A stretch of 64,000 nucleotides of DNA from Oscillospiraceae bacterium (GTDB taxonomy: Bacteria; Bacillota; Clostridia; Oscillospirales; Ruminococcaceae). Where the stretch lies: positions 2,604,001 to 2,668,000 of the forward strand of contig CP107208.1 of the NCBI GenBank assembly GCA_025758045.1, in the 5' to 3' direction. A model generated the notes under the pieces. It made no database searches and was not told the origin of the DNA. It saw nothing but the letters and a program-made list of their open reading frames with translations. The translations under genes and the position numbers were made by a program. How positions within the stretch are numbered: the stretch's first letter is position 1; the number at the start of each line of letters is the position of its first letter. Shown piece after piece: positions 40,383 to 48,945 of the stretch.

Positions 40383-41039
40383 TTGAACGGTCTGCTGTCA
40401 GCAACACAGATCATGATGTACATTTGCCGGGCGCTGGTCGTCCTGCTTACCATCCCATTTCATGAGTCTGCCCACGCCCTGGTCAGCCATTGGCTGGGGG
40501 ATGATACCGCCGTGCGGGCGGGCCGCCTTTCGCTGAACCCTATGCGCCACTTTGACCCGCTGGGTGCGCTGTGCATGCTGGTAGGCGGTGTTGGCTGGGC
40601 CAAGCCGGTCAGCATCAATCCGTACAATTATAAAAATCCGAAAGTCGGCATGGCGGTCTCTGCCGCGGCCGGTCCTATCAGTAACCTGCTACTGGCCTGG
40701 GTGTCTATGATCTTGTACAAGATCTGCTACTACAGCGGCGCGGGGGACGCGGTGCCCTTTATTGAGATGTTCTTCTATTATATGATCACGATGAACCTGA
40801 GCCTGGCTGTGTTCAACCTGATTCCGGTGCCGCCCTTTGACGGCAGCCGTATCTTTCTTTTGTTTTTGCCGGAAAAGCTGTATTTTAAACTGATGAAGTA
40901 CGAGCGCTATATCATGCTGGCCGTGCTGGCACTCACGTTCCTGGGGCTGTTGAATCGGCCGCTGTCTGCGATTGTCAATCAGCTGTGGTCTTTCCTTATT
41001 AAAGGAACAAGCTTTGTAGAGTTACTGTGGGGGTATTGA
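40383..41039 (+). CDS. Site-2 protease family membrane metalloprotease (M50)
   Basis: 218 residues from TTG 40383, preceded by GGGGTGG; ATG 40365 would leave only about 8 bases of leader after the promoter. Four to five membrane helices; the first holds the zinc motif FHESAHAL (HExxH), and a later NLIPVPPFDGSRI provides the third metal ligand (Asp in NxxPxxxxDG). This short rhomboid-like-length M50 form without a PDZ domain is found next to scpA in many Firmicutes. It cleaves substrates within the membrane; targets are unknown. Confidence 0.88.
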   Translation: MNGLLSATQIMMYICRALVVLLTIPFHESAHALVSHWLGDDTAVRAGRLSLNPMRHFDPLGALCMLVGGVGWAKPVSINPYNYKNPKVGMAVSAAAGPISNLLLAWVSMILYKICYYSGAGDAVPFIEMFFYYMITMNLSLAVFNLIPVPPFDGSRIFLLFLPEKLYFKLMKYERYIMLAVLALTFLGLLNRPLSAIVNQLWSFLIKGTSFVELLWGY

Positions 41040-41043
41040 TTTT

Positions 41044-41775
41044 TTGCCGGAAGTTCTTACTTTTAAAATAGAAGATTTTGAAGGCCCGCTTGATTTGCTG
41101 CTGTACCTGGTGGGCAAAAATAAGATGAACCTCTATGATATCAACATCATGGAACTCATCGACCAGTACACGACCACCATCCGCAACCTGCAGGATAACC
41201 GCATGGAGGTTGCCAGCGAGTTCATTGACATGGCCGCCCATCTGGTGCAGATGAAAAGTGCCCTGCTGCTGCCCCGCAGCCCCGAGGCCGAGCGTATGAA
41301 GGCCGAACTGACCGGCCGCCTGATTGAGTACAGCGCTTGCAAGGAGGTGGCCGCCAAGCTGGGCAGCCGCGCCCGCGACCTGTACACCGCCGTGCGCCAG
41401 CCCATGCCGCTGGTGGGCGCAGCCGAGTACACCCGCCGCCACGACCCCAACCTGCTGGTCACCGCCTGGTTCAACCTGATGGGCCGCAACCTGCGCAAGC
41501 GCAAACCCACGCAGGAGCGTTTTGAGCCGCTGGTCACCGCGCCGTTTGTCTCGGTATCCAGCCGCGTTTCCCACATGCTGCGCGGGCTGCTGAAAGGCAC
41601 CCTGCAAAAGATGAACCAGCTTTTCAACCCGGAGGACAGCCGCAGCACCCATGTAGCCACCTTTCTGGCACTGCTGGAGCTTATCCGCGCCGGGCGCATC
41701 AAGGTAGAAGACGAGGGCCAGCTGAACCTGGACCGCACCCACCGCAGAAACAAGGAGGCTTCCGCCCATGAATGA
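41044..41775 (+). CDS. scpA: Segregation and condensation protein A
   Basis: 243 residues. Kleisin subunit bridging SMC heads. The N-terminal FEGPLDLLLYLVGKNKMNLYDI is the ScpA signature; a charged middle and a C-terminal winged helix (VATFLALLELIRAGRIKVEDEG) follow. The start is TTG 41044, four bases after the previous stop, with GGGGGT about 8 bases upstream. It overlaps scpB by 8 bases, as usual for the pair. Confidence 0.94.
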   Translation: MPEVLTFKIEDFEGPLDLLLYLVGKNKMNLYDINIMELIDQYTTTIRNLQDNRMEVASEFIDMAAHLVQMKSALLLPRSPEAERMKAELTGRLIEYSACKEVAAKLGSRARDLYTAVRQPMPLVGAAEYTRRHDPNLLVTAWFNLMGRNLRKRKPTQERFEPLVTAPFVSVSSRVSHMLRGLLKGTLQKMNQLFNPEDSRSTHVATFLALLELIRAGRIKVEDEGQLNLDRTHRRNKEASAHE

Positions 41776-42364
41776 ACAACAGAAGATTGGCGCGTTGGAA
41801 GCCATGTTGTTTGCCCATGCCGACCCCGTCGAGGCCGCGCGCCTGGCCGACGCCCTGCGTGTTGAGCCGGAGGAAGCTGTGCGCCTTTTGAAAAAGCTGC
41901 AAAGAAAGCTGGACGAAGAGGAAAGCGGCATGGCGATTCTTTACTTCGACCCCGACCGCTGGCAGATGGCCACCCGCCCGTACTACGGCGAGATGGTCAA
42001 GCGCATCCTGGACACCCGCCGCAATGCACCGCTTTCGCCCGCCGCGCTGGAGGTGTTGTCAGTCATTGCCTACAACCAGCCTGTCTCCCGCAGCTTTATT
42101 GAGCAGGTCCGCGGCGTGGATTCCTCGTCCATCGTAGCCAAGCTGCTGGAAAAAGGACTGATCGAGGAAGCCGGGCGTCTAGACCTGCCCGGCAAGCCTA
42201 TCGCGTTCCAGGTCACCGACAGTTTTCTACGTGTGTTCGGCCTGGGCTCGCTGGCTGACCTGCCGCCGCTGCATGGCGAAGCAGGGGACAACGAACCCTC
42301 GGAAGCTGAATCTGATCCTGCCATCGATACCGCCGAGGACGGCGAACAGCTGGAATGGAAGTGA
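41768..42364 (+). CDS. scpB: Segregation and condensation protein B
   Basis: 198 residues. Two winged helices: the first begins KIGALEAMLFAHADPVEAARLADAL; the second contains SPAALEVLSVIAYNQPVSRSFIEQVRGVDSS, the ScpB signature. It dimerises and binds ScpA in the SMC condensin. AAGGAGG precedes ATG within the scpA end. An acidic tail (about 175-198) is present. Confidence 0.95.
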   Translation: MNEQQKIGALEAMLFAHADPVEAARLADALRVEPEEAVRLLKKLQRKLDEEESGMAILYFDPDRWQMATRPYYGEMVKRILDTRRNAPLSPAALEVLSVIAYNQPVSRSFIEQVRGVDSSSIVAKLLEKGLIEEAGRLDLPGKPIAFQVTDSFLRVFGLGSLADLPPLHGEAGDNEPSEAESDPAIDTAEDGEQLEWK

Positions 42365-42370
42365 TTGCCT

Positions 42371-43207
42371 ATGACCATTGTGCTCACCGTCCTGCTGGCG
42401 GTGCTCAAATTCGTAGGCTGGCTGCTTCTTTTTCTGTTGGCGCTGCTGGTAGTCTTGCTGATCTTGCCGGTGGAGCTGCGGTTTGCCTATCAGGCTGGCA
42501 AACCATCGCTGACCGCCTGGTACGGCCCGCTGCATTTTACGCTTTGGCCACGGGCCGCTGCCAAAGATACGGCTGCACAGCATCCCGCCACGCCGCAGCC
42601 AGCGCCCGCAGCACAACCAAGCGCTGAACCAGCGCTGTCTAAAACGCAGCCTGCACCAGCGGCAGCCCCCGCAGGCGCTGCCGCCCCTGCTGCGCAATCC
42701 CCGCAAGTTTCCGTTGCGGCAAAGGCCGCTCCTACGCCAGCCCCCGCTACTGAATTTACCGGAGAGCATCCAAAATCCAGCGCTCTGCCGTTCCATATTT
42801 CGGAGCGTATCGAGACCGCCCTCAACCTGCTCACTCATGATCCTGCCGCCTTTGTCCGCTGTATGTTCGGGCACCTGCGCTGGATCGGGCGGTTCCTGGC
42901 ACGGCACATCAAAGTGCAGCACCTTACCGTATTCTGGACCGTCACCGGCGAGGATGCGGCCCAGACCGCCGAACTTTATGGCGCTGCCATGGCCGCCGCC
43001 AACAATCTGCTGGCGTTTTTGCAGCAGGTCGTCTGCCTGCAATGCGACCATTTGCAGCTGGAGTCGGATTTCACCGGCCAACGCAGGGGAGAGCGTTACA
43101 TTTCCGGCAGGCTGCACACCCACACGTTTCTGCTTCTCTGGCTGCTGATCCGGCTTTTGTTCCGTCTGGGCAAAGACCCGCAGCTACAGCCTGCACATAT
43201 CAACTGA
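42371..43207 (+). CDS. DUF2953 family protein
   Basis: 278 residues. One N-terminal membrane helix (about 3-30) and VELRFAYQAGKPSLTAWYGPLHFTL are followed by a Pro/Ala-rich linker (about 60-125) and a C-terminal domain with VFWTVTGEDAAQTAELYGAAMAAAN and a final hydrophobic stretch. The strand pattern fits DUF2953, which regularly lies between scpB and gerW/ytfJ and is suspected to work with sporulation protein YtfJ (known from gene neighbourhood only). It starts 6 bases after scpB. Confidence 0.82.
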   Translation: MTIVLTVLLAVLKFVGWLLLFLLALLVVLLILPVELRFAYQAGKPSLTAWYGPLHFTLWPRAAAKDTAAQHPATPQPAPAAQPSAEPALSKTQPAPAAAPAGAAAPAAQSPQVSVAAKAAPTPAPATEFTGEHPKSSALPFHISERIETALNLLTHDPAAFVRCMFGHLRWIGRFLARHIKVQHLTVFWTVTGEDAAQTAELYGAAMAAANNLLAFLQQVVCLQCDHLQLESDFTGQRRGERYISGRLHTHTFLLLWLLIRLLFRLGKDPQLQPAHIN

Positions 43208-43247
43208 ACCAAATTGCATTTTGCTTTTATAAAAGGAGGAGTTTCCC

Positions 43248-43637
43248 ATGGCAGAGCATCCGATCCAAGGTCTGATGGGCGTCACCATTGAAAAGATCCG
43301 CGATATGGTGGATACCAGCACTATCATCGGTGATCCCATCCACGTAGATGACACTACCACCATCATCCCGGTCTCCCGCGTTACCTTCGGTTTTGCATCG
43401 GGCGGTTCCGATGTGGCGCCCCAGTCGTCCAAGCAGATGTTCGGCGGCGGCACCGGTGCCGGTGTGTCGGTCACGCCCGTTGCGTTCCTGGTGGTTTCCG
43501 GCGGCAACGTCCGCACGGTACAACTGGTGGAAAAAGTCACCGCCGTGGATAACGCCATTGCCGCTTTGCCGGAACTGGTGGACAAAATCACCGCAATGAT
43601 TAAAAAAGACAAGCCCGCTGAAACGGGCAACGCATAA
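43248..43637 (+). CDS. GerW/YtfJ family protein
   Basis: 129 residues. IQGLMGVTIEKIRDMVDTSTIIGDPI and TTIIPVSRVTFGFASGGSD, then GGGTGAGVSVTPVAFLVV are the YtfJ signature. In B. subtilis YtfJ (GerW) is needed for normal spore germination; the family is also common in clostridia whose sporulation is undocumented. AAAGGAGG lies 7 bases before ATG. It sits in the conserved scpAB-DUF2953-ytfJ order. Confidence 0.93.
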   Translation: MAEHPIQGLMGVTIEKIRDMVDTSTIIGDPIHVDDTTTIIPVSRVTFGFASGGSDVAPQSSKQMFGGGTGAGVSVTPVAFLVVSGGNVRTVQLVEKVTAVDNAIAALPELVDKITAMIKKDKPAETGNA

Positions 43638-43659
43638 GCACAAGAAATAAGGAGTAAGC

Positions 43660-44469
43660 ATGGCAGAACAGCGCGTTCAAAAAGTGCTGGCCGATCAGGG
43701 TATCTGCTCCCGCCGTGAGGCGGAGCGCCTGATCGCCGCTGGCAAAGTAAAAGTCAACGGTCACCCGGTAGGCCTGGGTGACAAGATGGACCCCGATTAC
43801 GATAAGGTCGCTATCGACGGCCAGACCGTCCGCATCGTGCGCAAGCGGCAGTATACCTATATCATGCTGCACAAACCACGCGGCTTTTTGACCACCCGGT
43901 CCGACGACCGCGGCCGCAAGACCGTTATGGACCTTGTCTCCGATGTTCCGGCCATGCTGCGCCCGGTGGGCCGCCTGGATAAGGACAGCGAGGGCCTGCT
44001 GCTGATGACCGATGACGGTGCCTTCATCAACCTGCTGACCCACCCGTCCGGCGGGGTAGGCAAGCTCTACCGCGTCACCGTCAATCCCCGCGCCACCGAG
44101 GAGCAGATCATCCAGATGTCCTCCGGCGTGGTACTGGACGACGGCGTCAAGACCCAGCCCTGCGTGATCCATGTTGTCGTGGACGAGCCGGGCCGCACCG
44201 TGCTGGAGATCACCCTGCACGAGGGCCGCAACCGCCAGATCCGCCGCATGTGCTCGGCCGTCGGCCTGCAGGTCGTCCGCCTGCGCCGTACTGCCGAAGG
44301 CCCGGTCAAGCTGGGCATGCTGCAGCCGGGCGAATACCGTGAGCTGAAAAAGAGCGAGATCAACGCCCTGCGCAACGCCGCCCAGCATAAAAGCCGCAGC
44401 TCCGAGGCCCCGACCCGCACTGCCCCCCGCCGTCCCGGCCCGCTGCGTCCCCGCAAAGAGCAGGGTTGA
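43660..44469 (+). CDS. rluB: 23S rRNA pseudouridine 2605 synthase RluB type
   Basis: 269 residues. N-terminal S4 RNA-binding domain (about 3-60, QRVQKVLADQGICSRREAERLI), then the RsuA-type catalytic domain with VGRLDKDSEGLLLMTDDG containing the catalytic Asp, and ITLHEGRNRQIRRMCSAVG. A basic, Pro-rich tail (about 240-269) ends it. AAGGAG lies 6 bases before ATG. It is the last gene of the scp cluster; no clear terminator follows. Confidence 0.94.
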   Translation: MAEQRVQKVLADQGICSRREAERLIAAGKVKVNGHPVGLGDKMDPDYDKVAIDGQTVRIVRKRQYTYIMLHKPRGFLTTRSDDRGRKTVMDLVSDVPAMLRPVGRLDKDSEGLLLMTDDGAFINLLTHPSGGVGKLYRVTVNPRATEEQIIQMSSGVVLDDGVKTQPCVIHVVVDEPGRTVLEITLHEGRNRQIRRMCSAVGLQVVRLRRTAEGPVKLGMLQPGEYRELKKSEINALRNAAQHKSRSSEAPTRTAPRRPGPLRPRKEQG

Positions 44470-44555
44470 ACCCATATTTAGGGTGTAAAGTTGCTCGAAA
44501 GCAATTTTTTGTACAAAAAATTGTGTATTTTTTCAAAAAGTACTGCAATTTCTAC

Positions 44556-44584
44556 TTGTAGATTTTTCCACAAAGTAGTATAAT
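44556..44584 (+). promoter_or_regulatory. Promoter of the biotin carboxyltransferase operon
   Basis: TTGTAG (44556-44561), 17-base spacer, TATAAT (44579-44584). Just downstream GTGAA-TTC-TTCAC (44608-44620) is a small palindrome positioned like a repressor site. Confidence 0.75.
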
Positions 44585-44658
44585 TAATTTAAATCGTGGA
44601 TTTTTTTGTGAATTCTTCACTAAAAAACTTTCAGTTTTACAAATAGGGAGGAAGCTGT

Positions 44659-45981
44659 ATGGCAGCAAACAAACCCGGCAAGGCAACGATCCTTGCAGCA
44701 TTTTTTGATGACGGCGCATATTCTCCGCTGTTTACCGATGGCGCTGTAAGCGCCGCTTACGGCAACGCAAACGGTCAGAGCGTCTACGTCGTATTTGAGG
44801 ACGGCACCCCCGTTGGTGTACAGGATATCGAAAAGAATATCCGCGTGCTGGAGATGGCCGCCGAGACCGGTGCCCCGGTCGTCACCTTCTACGACTCCAC
44901 CGGTGCCAAGCTGGAGGGCGGTTTGGATCTGCTGAACGCTACCGCCCGCCTGACCGCTGAGATCGCACGTGTTTCCGGCGTTGTGCCGCAGATTGCCGTT
45001 GTTACCGGTACCTGCGCCGGCACCAATGCCATCAACGCCGCTTCCGCTGACCTGTGCATCATGGCTGAGGACGCCGAGCTGTTCCTGAACGCTCCGTTCA
45101 ATGCTGAGGACAAAGTTGCCGGTGCTGGCTCCGCTGAATTCGCCGCCAAGGCTGGCGTTGCCGCTGTGACCGCCGCTGACGCTGTCGCCGCTGCCAAGCA
45201 GGCTGCTTCTATCGCCGCCCTGCTGCCCGCCAACAACCTGGCTGGTCCTGCACTGTTTGACTTCAGCGCTCCTTCCGCTGCGCTGAACACCGCCAAGTAC
45301 ACCGCCGCTGACGCCATCGCTGCTTTGACTGACGAGGGCAGCGCTGTTGAGTTGTACAAGGGCTACGGCAAGAACATCGTTACCGCTCTGGCTACCATCA
45401 ACGGCAGCTCCGTTGGTATCGTTGCCACCGAGAAAGCCGCCCTGTGCCACAAGTGCACTGCCAAGGCTGCCCGCTTTGTCCGTCTGTGCGATGCCTACAG
45501 CATCCCCGTTGTGACCGTCGTCAACACCGAAGGCTTCGGCAAGAGCGAGGGGGATGACCAGGCCGGTGGTATCCGCCAGGCCGCCCGTATGGCTGGTGTT
45601 TACGCTGAGGCCACCACGGTCAAGGTCGCTGTTCTGGCCGGTGAGGCTGTCGGCCCCGCTTACACGGTGTTCGCTGCTTCTGCCGACTGGCGCGTTGCCG
45701 TGCAGGGCTGCACTGTTGCACCGCTGGCCCCCGAGGCTGCTGTCACCGTTCTGTACAAGGACGAGATCTTCGCTTCTGATAACATCGTTGCCGCTACGAA
45801 GGCAAAGGCTGCTGCTTACACCAAGGACGTCTGCAGTGCCCAGGCCGCTGTTGCCAACGGTGCCGCTGATACTGTCGCCGATGCTGCTTCTGCCCGCAGC
45901 GCTGTTGCCCAGGCCTTGGATATGCTGGCCAGCAAGCGCGCTGTCCGCCTGGCTAAGAAGCATGGCAACATCACGCTGTAA
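44659..45981 (+). CDS. Acyl-CoA carboxyltransferase-like subunit (short, divergent)
   Basis: 440 residues against about 510 in methylmalonyl- or glutaconyl-CoA carboxyltransferases. Two crotonase-fold halves are visible: VVTGTCAGTNAINAASADLCIMAEDAELFLNAP in the first half and VTVVNTEGFGKSEGDDQAGGIRQAARMA in the second, the latter matching the D-x-P-G-F-x-x-G region. The usual N-terminal segment of about 70 residues is missing. It should move CO2 between biotin and an acyl-CoA. Very Ala-rich. GGGAGG precedes ATG. First of a three-gene operon with the biotin carrier and an OadA-type subunit. Confidence 0.82.
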   Translation: MAANKPGKATILAAFFDDGAYSPLFTDGAVSAAYGNANGQSVYVVFEDGTPVGVQDIEKNIRVLEMAAETGAPVVTFYDSTGAKLEGGLDLLNATARLTAEIARVSGVVPQIAVVTGTCAGTNAINAASADLCIMAEDAELFLNAPFNAEDKVAGAGSAEFAAKAGVAAVTAADAVAAAKQAASIAALLPANNLAGPALFDFSAPSAALNTAKYTAADAIAALTDEGSAVELYKGYGKNIVTALATINGSSVGIVATEKAALCHKCTAKAARFVRLCDAYSIPVVTVVNTEGFGKSEGDDQAGGIRQAARMAGVYAEATTVKVAVLAGEAVGPAYTVFAASADWRVAVQGCTVAPLAPEAAVTVLYKDEIFASDNIVAATKAKAAAYTKDVCSAQAAVANGAADTVADAASARSAVAQALDMLASKRAVRLAKKHGNITL

Positions 45982-46031
45982 TCTGCGTTTAACCTGAACA
46001 TAACGACACGATCTTTAAGGAGGAAATTCCT

Positions 46032-46409
46032 ATGAAAAACCTGATTGTCACTGTCAACGGCGTTGCTTATAATGTCACCGTCGAGGAAGGCACCGGCGCT
46101 GCCGTTGCTTCCGCTCCTGTTGCTGCTGCTCCCGCCGCTGCCCCGGCTCCGGCTGCTGCACCCGCTGCTTCTGCCGCTCCCGCTGGCGCTGCCGGTTCCG
46201 TCACCGTTACTGCTCCCATGCCGGGCAACATCCTGGACGTCAAGGTCAAGGCTGGCGATTCCGTCAAGGCCGGCGACACCCTGCTGATCCTGGAAGCCAT
46301 GAAGATGGAGAACGAGATCAGCGCTCCGCAGGATGGCACCATTGCCAGCGTGAATGTGCGCAAGGGCGATGTCGTCAACTCCGGCGATCTGCTCTGCACC
46401 ATGAACTAA
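46032..46409 (+). CDS. Biotin carrier protein
   Basis: 125 residues. A short N-terminal beta segment, an Ala/Pro linker (about 23-55) and a C-terminal biotinyl domain (about 57-125) with VTAPMPGNILDVKVKAGD and LEAMKMENEI; Lys91 is the biotin attachment site. It is the swinging arm serving the two carboxyltransferases on either side. AAGGAGG lies 7 bases before ATG. The layout resembles the gamma-carrier of Na+-pumping decarboxylases and the 1.3S transcarboxylase subunit. Confidence 0.94.
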   Translation: MKNLIVTVNGVAYNVTVEEGTGAAVASAPVAAAPAAAPAPAAAPAASAAPAGAAGSVTVTAPMPGNILDVKVKAGDSVKAGDTLLILEAMKMENEISAPQDGTIASVNVRKGDVVNSGDLLCTMN

Positions 46410-46423
46410 GAAAGGGCAGGTGA

Positions 46424-47833
46424 ATGACATTGGCTAAGAAACCTATTAAGATCACCGAGGTCGTTCTGCGCGACGCGCACCAGTCCCTGCTTGCTACCCG
46501 TATGACGATGGACGAGATGCGTCCGATCCTGCCCGAGATGGACAAGATCCCGTACTTCTCCGTTGAGTGCTGGGGCGGCGCTACGTTCGACTCCTGCATC
46601 CGTTTTCTGGACGAGGACCCCTGGGAGCGTCTGCGCATCCTGCGCAAGGAGCTGCCCCATCAGAAACTGCAGATGCTGTTCCGCGGCCAGAACATGCTGG
46701 GCTATCGTCCTTACGCCGATGACGCTGTCGAGTACTTCGTACAAAAGTCCGTTGCCAACGGCATCGATGTCATCCGTATTTTCGACGCCCTGAACGACCC
46801 GCGCAACCTGCAGACTGCCATCAAGGCCGCCAACAAGGAAGGCGCTCACGTTCAGGCCTGCATCAGCTACACCCTGAGCCCCGTACATAACAATGAGTAC
46901 TTTGCCAAGTATGCCAAGACCCTGGAGGAGATGGGCGCTGACTCTATCTGCATCAAGGATATGGCTGGCCTGCTGAAGCCCTACACCTGCTATGACTTGG
47001 TCTCTGAACTGAAGAACACCATCAAGATCCCCGTAGACATCCACAGCCACTACACCGCCGGTCTGGCTTCCATGTCCATCCTGAAGGGCATCGAGGCTGG
47101 CGCCGACATCGTTGATACCGCCATGAGTCCGCTGGCTCTGGGTACTTCTCATATGCCTACCGAGAGTCTGGTCGCCGCCCTGCAGGGTACCGACTACGAC
47201 ACCGGCCTAGATCTGAACCAGCTGAATGTTGTCCGCGCTTACTTCAACAAACTGCGTGAGAAGTACATCTCCAATGGCCAGATCAACCAGAAGTCTTTGG
47301 GCGTCGATGCCAACACCCTGCTGTACCAGGTTCCGGGTGGCATGTTCTCCAACATGCTGAAGCAGCTGAAGGATGCCGGCAAGGAAGACAAGCTCCAGGA
47401 TGTTCTGGAGGAGATTCCCCGCGTTCGTGAGGATGCCGGTTACCCGCCGCTGGTCACCCCGACCAGCCAGATCGTTGGCACCCAGGCTGTCTTTAACGTC
47501 ATCATGGGTGAGCGCTACAAGATGGTCACCAAGGAGTTCAAGGGCCTGGTCCATGGCGACTACGGCAAGACTCCCGCTCCCATCAAGAAGGAGTTCAGCG
47601 ACTTTATCCTGAAGGGCGAGGAGCCCATCACCTGCCGCTTTGCCGACACGCTGGAGCCCGAGATGGACAAGTTGAAGGCTGAGGCCGCCAAGTACGCCAT
47701 CCAGGAGGAAGACGTCCTGACCTACGCTATGTTCCCGCAGGTCGCCCCCAAGTTCTTCGAAAAGCGCAATGCCCGCCTGCAGGGTGTCGATGCTCTGCAT
47801 GCTGACTACGAGAACAAGTCTCATCCGGTCTGA
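46424..47833 (+). CDS. Pyruvate/oxaloacetate carboxyltransferase subunit (OadA/5S type)
   Basis: 469 residues. TIM-barrel carboxyltransferase: LRDAHQSLLATRM (metal-binding Asp), IKDMAGLLKP (the Lys region), DIHSHYTAGLA (metal-binding His pair) and a C-terminal PYC/OADA conserved region (YPPLVTPTSQIVGTQAVFN). It has no biotin domain of its own; the carrier is the preceding gene. It swaps CO2 between biotin and pyruvate/oxaloacetate. No membrane decarboxylase beta subunit or biotin carboxylase follows. Start ATG 46424 with GGGCAGG upstream. Confidence 0.93.
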   Translation: MTLAKKPIKITEVVLRDAHQSLLATRMTMDEMRPILPEMDKIPYFSVECWGGATFDSCIRFLDEDPWERLRILRKELPHQKLQMLFRGQNMLGYRPYADDAVEYFVQKSVANGIDVIRIFDALNDPRNLQTAIKAANKEGAHVQACISYTLSPVHNNEYFAKYAKTLEEMGADSICIKDMAGLLKPYTCYDLVSELKNTIKIPVDIHSHYTAGLASMSILKGIEAGADIVDTAMSPLALGTSHMPTESLVAALQGTDYDTGLDLNQLNVVRAYFNKLREKYISNGQINQKSLGVDANTLLYQVPGGMFSNMLKQLKDAGKEDKLQDVLEEIPRVREDAGYPPLVTPTSQIVGTQAVFNVIMGERYKMVTKEFKGLVHGDYGKTPAPIKKEFSDFILKGEEPITCRFADTLEPEMDKLKAEAAKYAIQEEDVLTYAMFPQVAPKFFEKRNARLQGVDALHADYENKSHPV

Positions 47834-47845
47834 TTTATAACTTTG

Positions 47846-47884
47846 CAAGCCGTCTCTGCCGCCTGGCAGGGGCGGCTTTTTGTT
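47846..47884 (+). terminator. Terminator of the carboxyltransferase operon
   Basis: AAGCCGTCTCTGCC pairs with GGCAGGGGCGGCTT (14 pairs, two G-U) followed by TTTTG. Confidence 0.85.
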
Positions 47885-47898
47885 CCAGAGATTGGGAA

Positions 47899-47927
47899 TT
47901 GCATCAGGCTCTTCTTTGTGGTATAAT
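47899..47927 (+). promoter_or_regulatory. Promoter upstream of the RluA-family gene
   Basis: TTGCAT (47899-47904), 17-base spacer, TATAAT (47922-47927). Confidence 0.8.
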
Positions 47928-47991
47928 ATCAAAGTATGAGTGTACGGGTTGCACGCATGCTTTGCAGTATTCCACAAGGGAGGGCCTGTTT

Positions 47992-48894
47992 TTGACCGTT
48001 CTGCGTTATATCGTTCCTCCCGAGGCAGACTGTCAGCGGTTGGGGATCTTCCTGCGCACGCAGGGCGTCACCGCCGCCCTGATCAAATCCGTCAAATATA
48101 GCGGCGATGGCTTTTTCGCCGATGGAGCCCCGCTCCACACCGACCAGCCTGTGCATCCCGGCCAGCAGATCAGCTTTGCATTGCCGCCGGAACCGCCCAC
48201 CAGCGTCACGCCACAGCCCGTCCCGTTTGCCATTGCCTACGAGGACGAGTTCGCCGCCGTACTGGAAAAGCCCGCCGGTATCGCTGTACATCCCACGTTG
48301 AATTACCCGGACGGCACCCTGGCCAACGGCTGGCTGTACCATTTACAGCAGCAAGGCAAGACCAGCGTGTTCCGCCCGGTCAACCGCATTGACAAAAATA
48401 CCAGTGGGCTGGTGCTCTGTGCGCAAAATTTGTTTGCCGCACCACTGCTGGCTGACAGCGCTCAAAAGTGCTACCTGGCCATCGTGCAGGGAATTCTGCC
48501 GTTAGGCCCCGACCAGGTGGAAGCCCCTATCGCACGCCGCGGCGATTCCATCATCGGCCGCTGTGTACGGGAGGACGGCAAATACAGTCTGACCCGGTAC
48601 AACGTACTGGGTGTCGGCACAGGCTACAGCCTGGTGGCCTGCACGCCCTGCACCGGCCGCACCCATCAGATTCGTGTACACATGGCCTACATCGGCCATC
48701 CGCTGGCAGGGGACACTCTGTATGGCGGGTCGGACAGCATCCTGTCCCGGCATGCGCTGCACTGCGCTGTTTTACGGTTTACGCACCCGGTCAGCAGACA
48801 GGCGATCCGTATCCAGAGCAAACTGCCGCCGGATATGGCCGCTTTGGCCCACAGTGAGGGGCTTTTCAACAACTGGGATCTGCAAGAACTCTGA
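47992..48894 (+). CDS. RluA-family pseudouridine synthase
   Basis: 300 residues from TTG 47992 (GGGAGG 7 bases upstream). The catalytic motif is RPVNRIDKNTSGLVL, with Asn in place of the usual His before the RxD core; CTGRTHQIRVHMAYIGHPLAGDTLYGG is the RluA/RluD C-terminal signature. The N-terminus has a reduced S4-like segment. It would modify uridines in rRNA or tRNA; RluD-like or YlyB-like specificity cannot be told apart here. Confidence 0.92.
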   Translation: MTVLRYIVPPEADCQRLGIFLRTQGVTAALIKSVKYSGDGFFADGAPLHTDQPVHPGQQISFALPPEPPTSVTPQPVPFAIAYEDEFAAVLEKPAGIAVHPTLNYPDGTLANGWLYHLQQQGKTSVFRPVNRIDKNTSGLVLCAQNLFAAPLLADSAQKCYLAIVQGILPLGPDQVEAPIARRGDSIIGRCVREDGKYSLTRYNVLGVGTGYSLVACTPCTGRTHQIRVHMAYIGHPLAGDTLYGGSDSILSRHALHCAVLRFTHPVSRQAIRIQSKLPPDMAALAHSEGLFNNWDLQEL

Positions 48895-48945
48895 ACCAAA
48901 CTTTGCATCGACCTTTTTAGGTCATCTAAAAGGAGCAGCAAGATT

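Noticed and set aside
44620..45963. 447-codon open frame on the minus strand
   Set aside because: Antisense of the carboxyltransferase gene; long only because of the Ala-rich codons on the other strand.
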